Positions 1-8,349 of a DNA stretch of 32,082 nt are shown here, piece by piece (position 1 is the first letter of the stretch; every line of letters begins with the position of its first letter). Origin of the DNA: Clostridiaceae bacterium (GTDB lineage: Bacteria; Bacillota; Clostridia; Saccharofermentanales; DTU023). The translations under genes and the position numbers were made by a program. Below the pieces are notes generated by a model. The model was given only the letters and a program-made list of their open reading frames with translations, had not been told where the DNA came from and did no database searches. Location: contig DUNL01000218.1 in NCBI GenBank assembly GCA_012839385.1, forward strand, positions 1 to 32,082. Direction: 5' to 3'.

Positions 1-117
1 ACACCTCCTCCTTTATAGTTATAATGTTTGAGGACGGTTAAGTAAATGTAAATTTCTTATTTAGCAGTTTAATAGCTTATTTCATGTAAGTAATATAAAT
101 TTTGGGAGGTATTTAAC

Positions 118-1500
118 ATGAAATCAAAAAGCAAAGTAGGGATTATTCTTCTATTGATCCTGGCATTGCTACTTGTCGCCTGTAACGGGGATAAGCCAAA
201 AGAAGATGAAGCAGGCGGAGATCAGCCTAAAGAAAACGAAGTTGTTGATGACGGAGAAGACATCAAGGAGACAACTGTTGACGAAGAAAGCGAGGAGCCC
301 CCTGAAGAAGATACAGCGGGAGACGCGGATGTAGTTAAGTTGGGCGCTGTGTTGCCACTAACAGGCAGTCAGGCTACAACCGGAGCTAATTTGAAAGTGG
401 CGATGGAATTAGCAGTTGACCTAATCAACAACTCTCATGATCTGGATTGGGATCTAGCTAAAAATGAAGGTATCGCGGCCTTAAATGGCGCTAAAGTGGA
501 ACTTCTATTTGGTGACTGTCAATCTGACGCGACCATCGCCTCAACAGAAGCAACTAATCTCTTGGAACAGGATATCAGCGGTATCGCCGGCGCTTACGCT
601 TCCGGCTTTTCAGCAGCCGTAGCGGCGCAGGCCCTAGAATACAATGTTCCGATGATCTGCGGCTCGTCTTCATCTGCGTCCTTAACTGACGGTAAGACTT
701 ATGACTTTGCCTCAATTTTCAATCGCATAGCCGCTAATGACGAAATGGAAACTATAGAATTCTATAAATTCCTCCAATTACTCAATGATGAGTATGACGC
801 CGGAATTGAAAAAGTCGCCATAGCTTATATCAATAACGCCTACGGCATTCACGCCGATGAAATGTTCGCTCAATACGCGCCGGAATACGGTTTTGAAGTT
901 GTAGCTCAGGTATCCTATGAGCCATCAATTACTGCCGCGGATACCGAAGCTGCTCAGGTTATTGACGCCAAGCCCGACGCAGTCTTCCACGCTTCCTACA
1001 TTGGCGACCTCACCATGTTCGCCCAAGCCTATAATGCTTACGGTTATCAACCAAAGATGATCATGTGCTACTGCGGCGGTTTCCAGGATGCCAGTTTTGC
1101 TGATGTCGCTAAGGAACTTGGTGTCAACTACTATGCCGGTGGTCAGGCCAGCGCCGCTGTACTCACTGAAAAAATGCCGGTTTTCAAATATGTCAACGAA
1201 AAATACAAGGCTGTCACAGGCTTGGACATTGATGGACCCGCATTGGAAGAATTCGCTTCGATAATTCTCCTGGCTCAGGCTATGGAAGCAGCGGAAAGCT
1301 CTGATCCCGCCGATATTATTGAGGCTTTGCGCTCTAATACTTTTGACGCGCCTTATCTGACAGTAGGAAAAATAGCCTTTGATGACAATGGCCAGAACAC
1401 TCATATGGCATCCTTTATCACTCAGTTGATTGATGGTGTCTATCAAGTAGTATATCCACTTGACGAATATGTAACAGCCGAGCCGATTGTCAACAAATAG
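118..1500 (+). CDS. livJ: Branched-chain/polar amino-acid ABC transporter substrate-binding lipoprotein (LivJ-like)
   Basis: Signal peptide with lipobox (LLVAC), then an SBP start VVKLGAVLPLTGSQATTGANLKVAMELAVD typical of Peripla_BP_6/LivJ proteins. GGGAGG RBS just upstream of ATG. Followed by liv permease and ATPase genes. Confidence 0.93.
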   Translation: MKSKSKVGIILLLILALLLVACNGDKPKEDEAGGDQPKENEVVDDGEDIKETTVDEESEEPPEEDTAGDADVVKLGAVLPLTGSQATTGANLKVAMELAVDLINNSHDLDWDLAKNEGIAALNGAKVELLFGDCQSDATIASTEATNLLEQDISGIAGAYASGFSAAVAAQALEYNVPMICGSSSSASLTDGKTYDFASIFNRIAANDEMETIEFYKFLQLLNDEYDAGIEKVAIAYINNAYGIHADEMFAQYAPEYGFEVVAQVSYEPSITAADTEAAQVIDAKPDAVFHASYIGDLTMFAQAYNAYGYQPKMIMCYCGGFQDASFADVAKELGVNYYAGGQASAAVLTEKMPVFKYVNEKYKAVTGLDIDGPALEEFASIILLAQAMEAAESSDPADIIEALRSNTFDAPYLTVGKIAFDDNGQNTHMASFITQLIDGVYQVVYPLDEYVTAEPIVNK

Positions 1501-1515
1501 TAAGCGGAACTTTCT

Positions 1516-1551
1516 GAGTTTTCTCCCGGTCGCGCGGCCGGGAGAAAACTC
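1516..1551 (+). promoter_or_regulatory. Perfect 14-bp stem-loop in the livJ-livH intergenic region (candidate RNA stabiliser, partial terminator or attenuator)
   Basis: GAGTTTTCTCCCGG (1516-1529), loop TCGCGCGG, CCGGGAGAAAACTC (1538-1551). No T-tract follows. Confidence 0.75.
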
Positions 1552-1582
1552 CTAATTAGAATCGGAAAGAGAGGCTACCTAA

Positions 1583-2437
1583 GTGTTATTACAAGTTATT
1601 ATTAATGGAATTATGACCGGCTTTGTATATGCGTTGGTAGCAGTCGGTCTAACTCTGACCTGGGGAGTCATGGATATTATTAATTTTGCCCATGGTGAAT
1701 TGCTCCTCTGGGGAATGTACACAGCTTTCGGCTTGTGGAGTCTATTCTCTTTGGATCCTCTTATCTCTTTACCAGTCGCCGCGGCGATTATCTTCCTGTT
1801 AGGTGTTTTTACTTACTTCGTAGTTGTCAAAAGAGTTCTCAAAGCCTCAGCTCTGACAGCTCTGCTGGCCACATTCGGTCTCAGCATGGTACTTAAAAAC
1901 CTGGCGCAGATGATCTTTACGGCAAATTATAAGAATGTCACTAATACTATTTTTGGTAGCAAAACCATAAAGATTGGCAGTTTCTTTATTCGCCATGATT
2001 ACCTGGCGGCTGCCATCGGCAGTTTAGCGCTAACACTTTTAGTTCTGACATTTATTAATAAAACAAAAACGGGCGTAGCGATAAAAGCCACGTCGATAAA
2101 TAGATCAACCGCCCAGCTCATGGGCATTAATACAGATGGAATTTTCGCAATTACATTCGGCTTGTCAGGTGCCTGTGTTGGCGCCGCGGCGGCTTTGATG
2201 GTTCCTTTTACACCGATTACCCCCGGCTCATGTACCCTATATAGTGTATTAGCGTTCGTAATAGTAGCTCTCGGCGGTTTCGGTAATATCAAGGGCGCGC
2301 TCTATGCCGGATTGATCGTGGGTGTTATGGAAGCAATGGGCGGATATTTTCTGGGAACATCCTTTAAATACGCTGTTATATTCCTTGTCTACCTGATCGT
2401 AATGCAGATTCGTCCAAAGGGGTTGTTCGGATGGTAA
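1583..2437 (+). CDS. livH: Branched-chain amino-acid ABC transporter permease LivH
   Basis: GTG start; LivH-like hydrophobic protein (NGIMTGFVYALVAVGLTLTWGVMDIINFAHGELLLWGMY). Sits between livJ and livM. Confidence 0.93.
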   Translation: MLLQVIINGIMTGFVYALVAVGLTLTWGVMDIINFAHGELLLWGMYTAFGLWSLFSLDPLISLPVAAAIIFLLGVFTYFVVVKRVLKASALTALLATFGLSMVLKNLAQMIFTANYKNVTNTIFGSKTIKIGSFFIRHDYLAAAIGSLALTLLVLTFINKTKTGVAIKATSINRSTAQLMGINTDGIFAITFGLSGACVGAAAALMVPFTPITPGSCTLYSVLAFVIVALGGFGNIKGALYAGLIVGVMEAMGGYFLGTSFKYAVIFLVYLIVMQIRPKGLFGW

Positions 2438-3477
2438 AGATAAAAAATATATTTAAAGAGAATGTATTTGCCCTAGTTCTGTTGGCAATTTTCATCATCG
2501 TGCCCCTAACTGTTGGCAAAAATGCAGATATACATAATATCATTATCTATATCCTCATCTATGCCATGGTTGGCGAAGGCTGGAATCTCATTACCGGTTT
2601 CGCCGGCCAAACTAGTTTTGGTCACGCTGCATATTTCGGTATCGGCGCTTACACCGTCGCTGTTCTGGGCAACAAATACGATATTGTACCCTGGGTCGGC
2701 ATGCTGGTAGGTATCCTGATTTCCGTAATCCTGGCTTTCTTGATAAACTATCAGCTTTTCAGGCTGAAAGGACATTATTTCGCTATCGCGACTTTAGCAG
2801 TAGCGGAAATATTGCGCACCTTATTCAGCGTCTGGACATATGTCGGCGCCGGTGACGGGATAAAAATATTGTTCCGCCCGAAAAATAAAGTATTATGGCT
2901 GGCCATTGATGTCAGAAATCGTTTGCCGTTCCTATATATTACGCTCATTTTATTTGTCCTGATCTTCATCCTCTGTCGATCTTTGGAAAAATCAAAAATG
3001 GGCTTTTATTGGAAAGCGATTCGCGAGAGCCACGAAGTAGCGGAATCTATCGGCATCAATCCACAAAACTACAAAGTCTATGCCATGATACTATCCGCGG
3101 CCATCTCCTCAATAGGTGGCGGATTGTATGTGCAATTCTTCAAATATGTTGACAGTTATGTCTTCTCCTTAGATGTCAGCATGATTTTTGTGCTGGTAAC
3201 TGTCTTGGGAGGTATAGGCAATGTATATGGACCCATTATCGGCTCCATCATATATTACGCGCTGGATCTGGCGATGCGGCGTCTCTTGGGCGGTACCGCC
3301 TCAGGAATTAACCTGATTATCTTCGGTATTTTGTTGGTCGTAGTCGTTGTCTACCAGCCGCGTGGTATCATGGGCATCTATGACGACATAGTAAATAAGA
3401 GGCGACTGGCAAAGGAAAAGTCCTCGCTAAAAGAAGCCGCTAATACAGCTACAGACAAATCCGGAGGTGACGCATGA
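2431..3477 (+). CDS. livM: Branched-chain amino-acid ABC transporter permease LivM
   Basis: Multi-TM protein with the LivM motif GWNLITGFAGQTSFGHAAYFGIGAYT. Overlaps livH by 7 nt. Confidence 0.93.
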   Translation: MVKIKNIFKENVFALVLLAIFIIVPLTVGKNADIHNIIIYILIYAMVGEGWNLITGFAGQTSFGHAAYFGIGAYTVAVLGNKYDIVPWVGMLVGILISVILAFLINYQLFRLKGHYFAIATLAVAEILRTLFSVWTYVGAGDGIKILFRPKNKVLWLAIDVRNRLPFLYITLILFVLIFILCRSLEKSKMGFYWKAIRESHEVAESIGINPQNYKVYAMILSAAISSIGGGLYVQFFKYVDSYVFSLDVSMIFVLVTVLGGIGNVYGPIIGSIIYYALDLAMRRLLGGTASGINLIIFGILLVVVVVYQPRGIMGIYDDIVNKRRLAKEKSSLKEAANTATDKSGGDA

Positions 3478-4229
3478 GTAACGCAATTGAGATTCGCAAT
3501 CTTACCATGAAGTTCGGTGAATTGTTAGCGAATGAAGACGTCAGCTTCGACATCGAAAAGAATAATATTGTCAGCCTGATCGGCCCGAACGGAGCAGGAA
3601 AGACCACCCTCTTTAACTGCGCTACCGGTTTTTATAAGCCTTTCTCAGGAAGAGTAAGTTATTATGATGAGGATGACAAGGAAATTGATATTACCGGTCG
3701 TCCTACTCATGAAATTTGTAAACTGGGAATAGCCAGAACTTTTCAGATAGTCAAGACATTGAACGAGATGACAGTGGAAGAAAATGTCATGACAGGCGCT
3801 TTCTTGCATGTCAACAGAAGCGCTGAGGCCAGAGAACAGGCCCTGGAAGTTTTGCGCAGGACCGGGCTGATGTCCAGACGAAATATTCTGGGCAGGAATC
3901 TGACTATCGCTGAAAGAAAACGTGTTGAGATTGCTCGCGCTCTGGCAACTAAACCCAGGGTTTTAATGCTGGACGAATGCATGGCCGGACTCAATCAAAC
4001 TGAAATAAAGGATGTCATGAATTTAATTCTTGAGCTCAAAGACCATGGTATAACCCTATTAATTGTCGAGCATATTATGGAAGCAATCATGCCTATCTCC
4101 GATAAAATTGTTGTTCTGGACTCCGGCAGAAAAATAGCTGAAGGCAGTCCACAGGAGATCGCTAACAATGACGAAGTAATTAAAGCTTATCTGGGGGAGA
4201 AATTTCATGCTAAAAGTAAAAAATCTTAA
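3474..4229 (+). CDS. livG: Branched-chain amino-acid ABC transporter ATP-binding protein LivG
   Basis: Walker A GPNGAGKTT, Walker B VLMLDE; ATGA overlap with livM. The signature region reads LTIAERKRVEIARALA. Confidence 0.93.
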   Translation: MSNAIEIRNLTMKFGELLANEDVSFDIEKNNIVSLIGPNGAGKTTLFNCATGFYKPFSGRVSYYDEDDKEIDITGRPTHEICKLGIARTFQIVKTLNEMTVEENVMTGAFLHVNRSAEAREQALEVLRRTGLMSRRNILGRNLTIAERKRVEIARALATKPRVLMLDECMAGLNQTEIKDVMNLILELKDHGITLLIVEHIMEAIMPISDKIVVLDSGRKIAEGSPQEIANNDEVIKAYLGEKFHAKSKKS

Positions 4230-4908
4230 CACCGGTTATGGAAATGTTCAGGTATTATATGACTTTTCCTGTGAAGTGAAGTCCGGTGAGGTTGTGTCCA
4301 TGGTTGGCTCCAACGGATCGGGCAAAAGCACACTGCTGAAAGCGATTTCCGGGATTGTTAAGCCTTTCTCGGGTGAAATAGAATTTTTAGGAGAACGAAT
4401 AGACAAATTGCCACCACATAAAATAGTGGCTCTCGGTATCGCTCATGTTCCGGAAGGCAGACAAGTTTTCGGTAAGCTCTCCGTCGCCGAGAATCTTATG
4501 ATGGGAGCCTTTATTGTCAAGGATGAAGCGCAAAAAAAGGATCGACTACAAGAAATGTTCGACCTTTTTCCGATTCTTGCCGAACGTTCAAAACAAGCTG
4601 CTGAAACATTGTCCGGCGGTGAACAGCAGATGCTGGCTATTGCCCGGGGCTTAATGTCAAACCCCAAACTATTGCTGATTGATGAGCTCTCCTTGGGGCT
4701 GGCTCCGGTTCTGGTCGAGCGTGTCCTGGAAGCTATCAATATGATAAGGAAACAAGTTACCATTCTACTTGTCGAACAAAAAGTACAAGAAGCTTTAGAA
4801 ATAGCTGATCGCGGTTATGTTATCCAAAACGGAAAGCTGGTCATTACCGGTACCGGAGCGGAACTGCTGGAAAGTGATATTGTTAAGCAGGCCTATATGG
4901 GTATGTAA
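4207..4908 (+). CDS. livF: Branched-chain amino-acid ABC transporter ATP-binding protein LivF
   Basis: Walker A GSNGSGKST, canonical signature LSGGEQQ, Walker B LLLIDE. Overlaps livG. Confidence 0.94.
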   Translation: MLKVKNLNTGYGNVQVLYDFSCEVKSGEVVSMVGSNGSGKSTLLKAISGIVKPFSGEIEFLGERIDKLPPHKIVALGIAHVPEGRQVFGKLSVAENLMMGAFIVKDEAQKKDRLQEMFDLFPILAERSKQAAETLSGGEQQMLAIARGLMSNPKLLLIDELSLGLAPVLVERVLEAINMIRKQVTILLVEQKVQEALEIADRGYVIQNGKLVITGTGAELLESDIVKQAYMGM

Positions 4909-4949
4909 AATTGATCAGTGACACTATTCCCTCCTAAGGAATAAGTCCG

Positions 4950-4990
4950 GGGCTGTCACGAACACTAAGATCTCGAGACAGCCCTTTTAT
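4950..4990 (+). terminator. Rho-independent terminator of the liv operon
   Basis: GGGCTGTC (4950-4957) pairs with GACAGCCC (4977-4984), with an inner CGA/TCG extension, followed by TTTTATT. Confidence 0.88.
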
Positions 4991-5062
4991 TGACCGTATC
5001 GTGGTAAAAATCTATGATTAATAGCAGTTTATTTTTTACGAACGCTACTGAAAGTCAGCCGG

Positions 5063-5713
5063 ATGATAGAGAAATTGGAACAAATCCTCACAGCTCGCGA
5101 ACAGAGAGCGGACCGGATTAGACGAGCTCAGCTCGCTTACCCCGGGCACTATATAATTTCCTTGAAATTAAATATCCCGGGACCGGACAAAGTTACTACC
5201 GCTTCAATTGCTCTGCTTAAAATCGCCATGGAGCTACTGGAGTGTAGCTTGCTTGGTACTGATCTCCAAATCAGATACCGTAAAAGTACCAGTTCGGCTG
5301 CCGGTCCGGAAGCGATCTACGCGCTACTGTACTGCCCACAAGATGGGCGAGAGACGACAGATACTACCCCAGCTTCAGCAACTGCGCGATCCGAAGTGGA
5401 TTTTGTCAACAACGCGGTAGCTAATTCTCTGGCCTCAAAGGAACATAACTACCCTTCTAGCCTTCGTCAAAAAATTAAACTCTTGTTGGTAAAGATTGAG
5501 GAGACTGATCCTCTGGGGCGATTGTTCGATTTTGATCTCTGGTATGAGGGAAAACAGATTAAACGTTCTGAGCTGGGCCTCCCCGCGAGAAGATGTCTGA
5601 TCTGTTCAGATTTCGCTATCATCTGCAGCAAAGAACAAAGGCATACTTTACGGGAATTACAGTTAAAGATTGATGCTTTATTAAGGGCTGATCCCCGCAT
5701 AAAACTAGAGTAG
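5063..5713 (+). CDS. citX: CitX-like apo-(citrate/citramalate) lyase phosphoribosyl-dephospho-CoA transferase
   Basis: C-terminal block TDPLGRLFDFDLWYEGKQIKRSELGLPARRCLICSDFAIICSKEQRHTLRELQLKIDALL matches the remembered CitX pattern HPLGRLWDIDV...LPPRRCLLC...C...H. N-terminal LTAREQRADRIRRAQ resembles CitX LLVSRDERQARQ. Confidence 0.87.
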   Translation: MIEKLEQILTAREQRADRIRRAQLAYPGHYIISLKLNIPGPDKVTTASIALLKIAMELLECSLLGTDLQIRYRKSTSSAAGPEAIYALLYCPQDGRETTDTTPASATARSEVDFVNNAVANSLASKEHNYPSSLRQKIKLLLVKIEETDPLGRLFDFDLWYEGKQIKRSELGLPARRCLICSDFAIICSKEQRHTLRELQLKIDALLRADPRIKLE

Positions 5714-5836
5714 CATGCATTCTTAATCTGTGATTATGTATTTGTCGGCTGATCTTGTAACGCATGTTTAGAAACAGTAACTGTATTTTCTGTACCGGAT
5801 TTTATGCCATAATTAATGAAATCGTGAGGTGGAATT

Positions 5837-6403
5837 GTGAGCTTTATTGAACTGTTACTGCTAGCTCTTGCTTTGTCGGTTGACGCTATGGTGGCGGCAA
5901 CCACAATCGGGCTATGCAAAGCAGACCTTAAGCTAAGAGACGGTCTTCGCACTGCCACCTATTTTGGTTCTTTTCAAGCTCTGATGCCTTTGTTAGGCTA
6001 TCTTCTAGGTTCCCAATTCAAGAAATATGTTCAGCCCTTTGACCATTGGATCATTTTTTCCTTGTTGCTTGTTATTGGTGGCAAAATGATTTGGGAAGCC
6101 AGAACTATAGAAGATAACACTTGTAACACGGACCCTTGCTCCCACCCTCGACTCTTCATGTTAGCCATAGCTACTTCCCTTGACGCTATGGCTGCCGGCA
6201 TCTCACTATCACTGACCCAAGCCTCCATGCCACGCTCAATCCTGACCATTGGCCTCGTAACTTTCTTGCTTTCTTTCGCCGGGATAATGTGGGGCAAGCT
6301 CTTAGGCAGACGTTTCCGCGGTATTGCTTCGATTGTGGGCGGATTAGTCCTGATCCTGATCGGCGTTAAGGTTGTAGTAGAACATATAGTGCGTAGAATT
6401 TAA
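5837..6403 (+). CDS. mntP: MntP-like putative manganese efflux pump
   Basis: GTG start with an AGGTGG RBS. Six-TM-like protein with two duplicated motifs, LALSVDAMVAATTIGL and AIATSLDAMAAGISLSL, as in MntP/DUF204 proteins. Confidence 0.85.
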   Translation: MSFIELLLLALALSVDAMVAATTIGLCKADLKLRDGLRTATYFGSFQALMPLLGYLLGSQFKKYVQPFDHWIIFSLLLVIGGKMIWEARTIEDNTCNTDPCSHPRLFMLAIATSLDAMAAGISLSLTQASMPRSILTIGLVTFLLSFAGIMWGKLLGRRFRGIASIVGGLVLILIGVKVVVEHIVRRI

Positions 6404-6431
6404 CTCCTTTGCGGCAAAATAGGCCAAATAA

Positions 6432-6475
6432 AAGAGGAGGCCGCGACACGTGATCTCGTCTCAGGGTCTCCTCTT
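6432..6475 (-). terminator. Terminator of the first opp operon, possibly bidirectional with mntP
   Basis: AAGAGGAGGCC (6432-6442) pairs with GGTCTCCTCTT (6465-6475), with one G-T wobble. On the minus strand it is followed by TTATTT. Confidence 0.75.
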
Positions 6476-6504
6476 CTCTTAACTAATTGCTCAAGTAAGA
6501 AGCA

Positions 6505-6535
6505 GCGTAAACAACAAGTTACTTGCTGTTTACGC
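6505..6535 (-). promoter_or_regulatory. 31-nt near-perfect stem-loop directly 3' of oppA
   Basis: GCGTAAACA/TGTTTACGC outer stem plus CAAG/CTTG inner stem around TTA, with a single A-C mismatch. Lies 12 nt after the oppA stop. Confidence 0.7.
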
Positions 6536-6546
6536 GACAAATTACT

Positions 6547-8277
6547 TTAGTGATCTACAATCTCAATTTGGTCAAAGACATATACTCCAACAGGTGAGTA
6601 ATACCAATTGGTCACATAGTTTTTCATCAACATAGGAAGCGAACCGCTGTAGAGTGGAAGCAAAGGATAGTCATTCATGAAGAGATCCTCCGCTTCGTGC
6701 AACAGGGCGTCCGCCTTGGCCGGATCAACTTCCTTGACAGCTTCTTCTACCAGACGGTCATATTCCGGATTTCTCCAGCCCGTTTCCAGAGGGGGCTTGT
6801 CACCGACATAGGTGCTGAGGAAAGCCATGGGATGCATGTAGGTTCCCAGATCGCCCATAGCGCAGATATCGTAATCCAGTTGCAAGGTCTGATCATAGAA
6901 TACCGTCCACTCGGCGCTGACAATTTCCATGTCAATTCCCAGATTTTGTTTATACATCTGCTGTAAAGTTTCAGCGACTTTCTTAGCGGTGTCGTTGGTG
7001 TAATAACCAAGACGCAGCTTCGGGAAGTCGGATAGATCTTCTTTATAACCAGCTTCAACCAGAAGAGCTTTAGCTTCTTCTATCTGAGCGGTTGGTAGCA
7101 TGTCGTAGTCGCCGCCCGCTATACGGAAGTCCTCACCATCAGCCTGAATATAGCCATGCGGAACGTGTCCCATAATGGGCTCGTAAGTGGCCTGCAAAGC
7201 ATCCTCAATTAGAGAGGTGCGATCAATAGCGAGATTCAACGCCTTGCGTACAAGAGGATTGTCTAAGCCGGGAGAAGTACAATTTATCATCCAATATGTA
7301 TTACTGAATTGAGGCATATTATGGAAATCATCTCTGGAACGAAGATTGGGGATTTCAGCGGAAGGAGTGCGAATCATGCCGTCCAGTTCTCCCTTTTCAT
7401 AGGCGGACAAAGCAGTGTTCAGATCCTGCATGATCTTAAAATTTAAAGTCTCCAGCTTAACATTGTCCGCGTTCCAGTGATGTTCGTTCTTAACCAGATA
7501 TAATCCTTCACTCAGCTTATAATCTACCAGCTTGAAGGGACCATTAGAAATGTAATTAGTTGTATCTCTGGCCCAGTCCTCATTAGCCTCTACAACTGCT
7601 TTGCAAACAGGTGAATAGGTCCATGTCGCGACCAGAGACGGGAAGAAAGAACAAGGTGTTTCCAAGGTCACTTCCAGCACATTATCAGAAACAGCAGTTA
7701 TTCCAACATCATCTAATGTGACACCGTCTTCGCCATTATAGGCTTTCTCGCCGTTCTTAATGTATGGATACATCATGTGGGCAGCAGAAGAAGCAAATTC
7801 AGGATCCAGAACACGCTTCCAAGCAAAGACAAAGTCTTCAGCTGTCAAGGGTGATCCATCAGACCATTTCGCGTTTTCACGTAGGGTAAAGGTGTAAACT
7901 AATCCATCATCACTGACTGTATAGTCTTCCGCCACACCGTTAACTAAGTTGTTCTCGGTATCATACTTAAGCAAAGTCTCAAAGGCTGTAAAGAAAAGAC
8001 AACCACCGAAAGTGTTAAGAGTGTAGTTGGGGTCTAGACTGTCAGGATCGTCAAGTACCGCGAAAGTAAGCTTCTGCTCAACGTCAACCTGAGCAGCGGG
8101 CTCTTCCTCTCCTGCCGTGCCTTGAGTTGCTTCTGGTTCTTCCTGCTCTAACTCATTTGGAGTTGTTTCCAGAGCTTCCTTGTCTTCTGTCTTATCTGCC
8201 GTTTCTCCACCGGTAGTACATCCTACAAGTAAAAGGACAGTTACCAGCAAGAGGGCAAATAATTGTTTCGCTTTCAT
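6547..8277 (-). CDS. oppA: Oligopeptide ABC transporter substrate-binding lipoprotein OppA
   Basis: Lipobox LLVGC; SBP_bac_5 pattern (KLTFAVLDDPDSLDPNYTLNT, LRENAKWSDGSPLTAEDFVFAWKRVLDP). Last gene of an opp operon. Confidence 0.93.
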   Translation of the reverse strand: MKAKQLFALLLVTVLLLVGCTTGGETADKTEDKEALETTPNELEQEEPEATQGTAGEEEPAAQVDVEQKLTFAVLDDPDSLDPNYTLNTFGGCLFFTAFETLLKYDTENNLVNGVAEDYTVSDDGLVYTFTLRENAKWSDGSPLTAEDFVFAWKRVLDPEFASSAAHMMYPYIKNGEKAYNGEDGVTLDDVGITAVSDNVLEVTLETPCSFFPSLVATWTYSPVCKAVVEANEDWARDTTNYISNGPFKLVDYKLSEGLYLVKNEHHWNADNVKLETLNFKIMQDLNTALSAYEKGELDGMIRTPSAEIPNLRSRDDFHNMPQFSNTYWMINCTSPGLDNPLVRKALNLAIDRTSLIEDALQATYEPIMGHVPHGYIQADGEDFRIAGGDYDMLPTAQIEEAKALLVEAGYKEDLSDFPKLRLGYYTNDTAKKVAETLQQMYKQNLGIDMEIVSAEWTVFYDQTLQLDYDICAMGDLGTYMHPMAFLSTYVGDKPPLETGWRNPEYDRLVEEAVKEVDPAKADALLHEAEDLFMNDYPLLPLYSGSLPMLMKNYVTNWYYSPVGVYVFDQIEIVDH

Positions 8278-8349
8278 TAAAGTAAATACCTCCTCAAAAT
8301 GTTTTGTCGCGGTAACAATACCGCGCTATTTGATTCCTAAAGGAAATCA

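Noticed and set aside
1-15. CCTCCTCC at the left edge, i.e. GGAGGAGG on the minus strand
   Set aside because: Probably the RBS of a divergent gene starting left of the window, but its start codon is not visible so it cannot be supported as a feature.
925-1446. 173-aa antisense ORF within livJ, and the other long antisense ORFs in the track
   Set aside because: They lie opposite well-supported genes, have no recognisable motifs, and are expected shadows of coding sequence.
5714-5836. Possible yybP-ykoY manganese riboswitch upstream of mntP
   Set aside because: The gap is ~120 nt and I could not identify the conserved riboswitch core; a computational covariance search would be needed.
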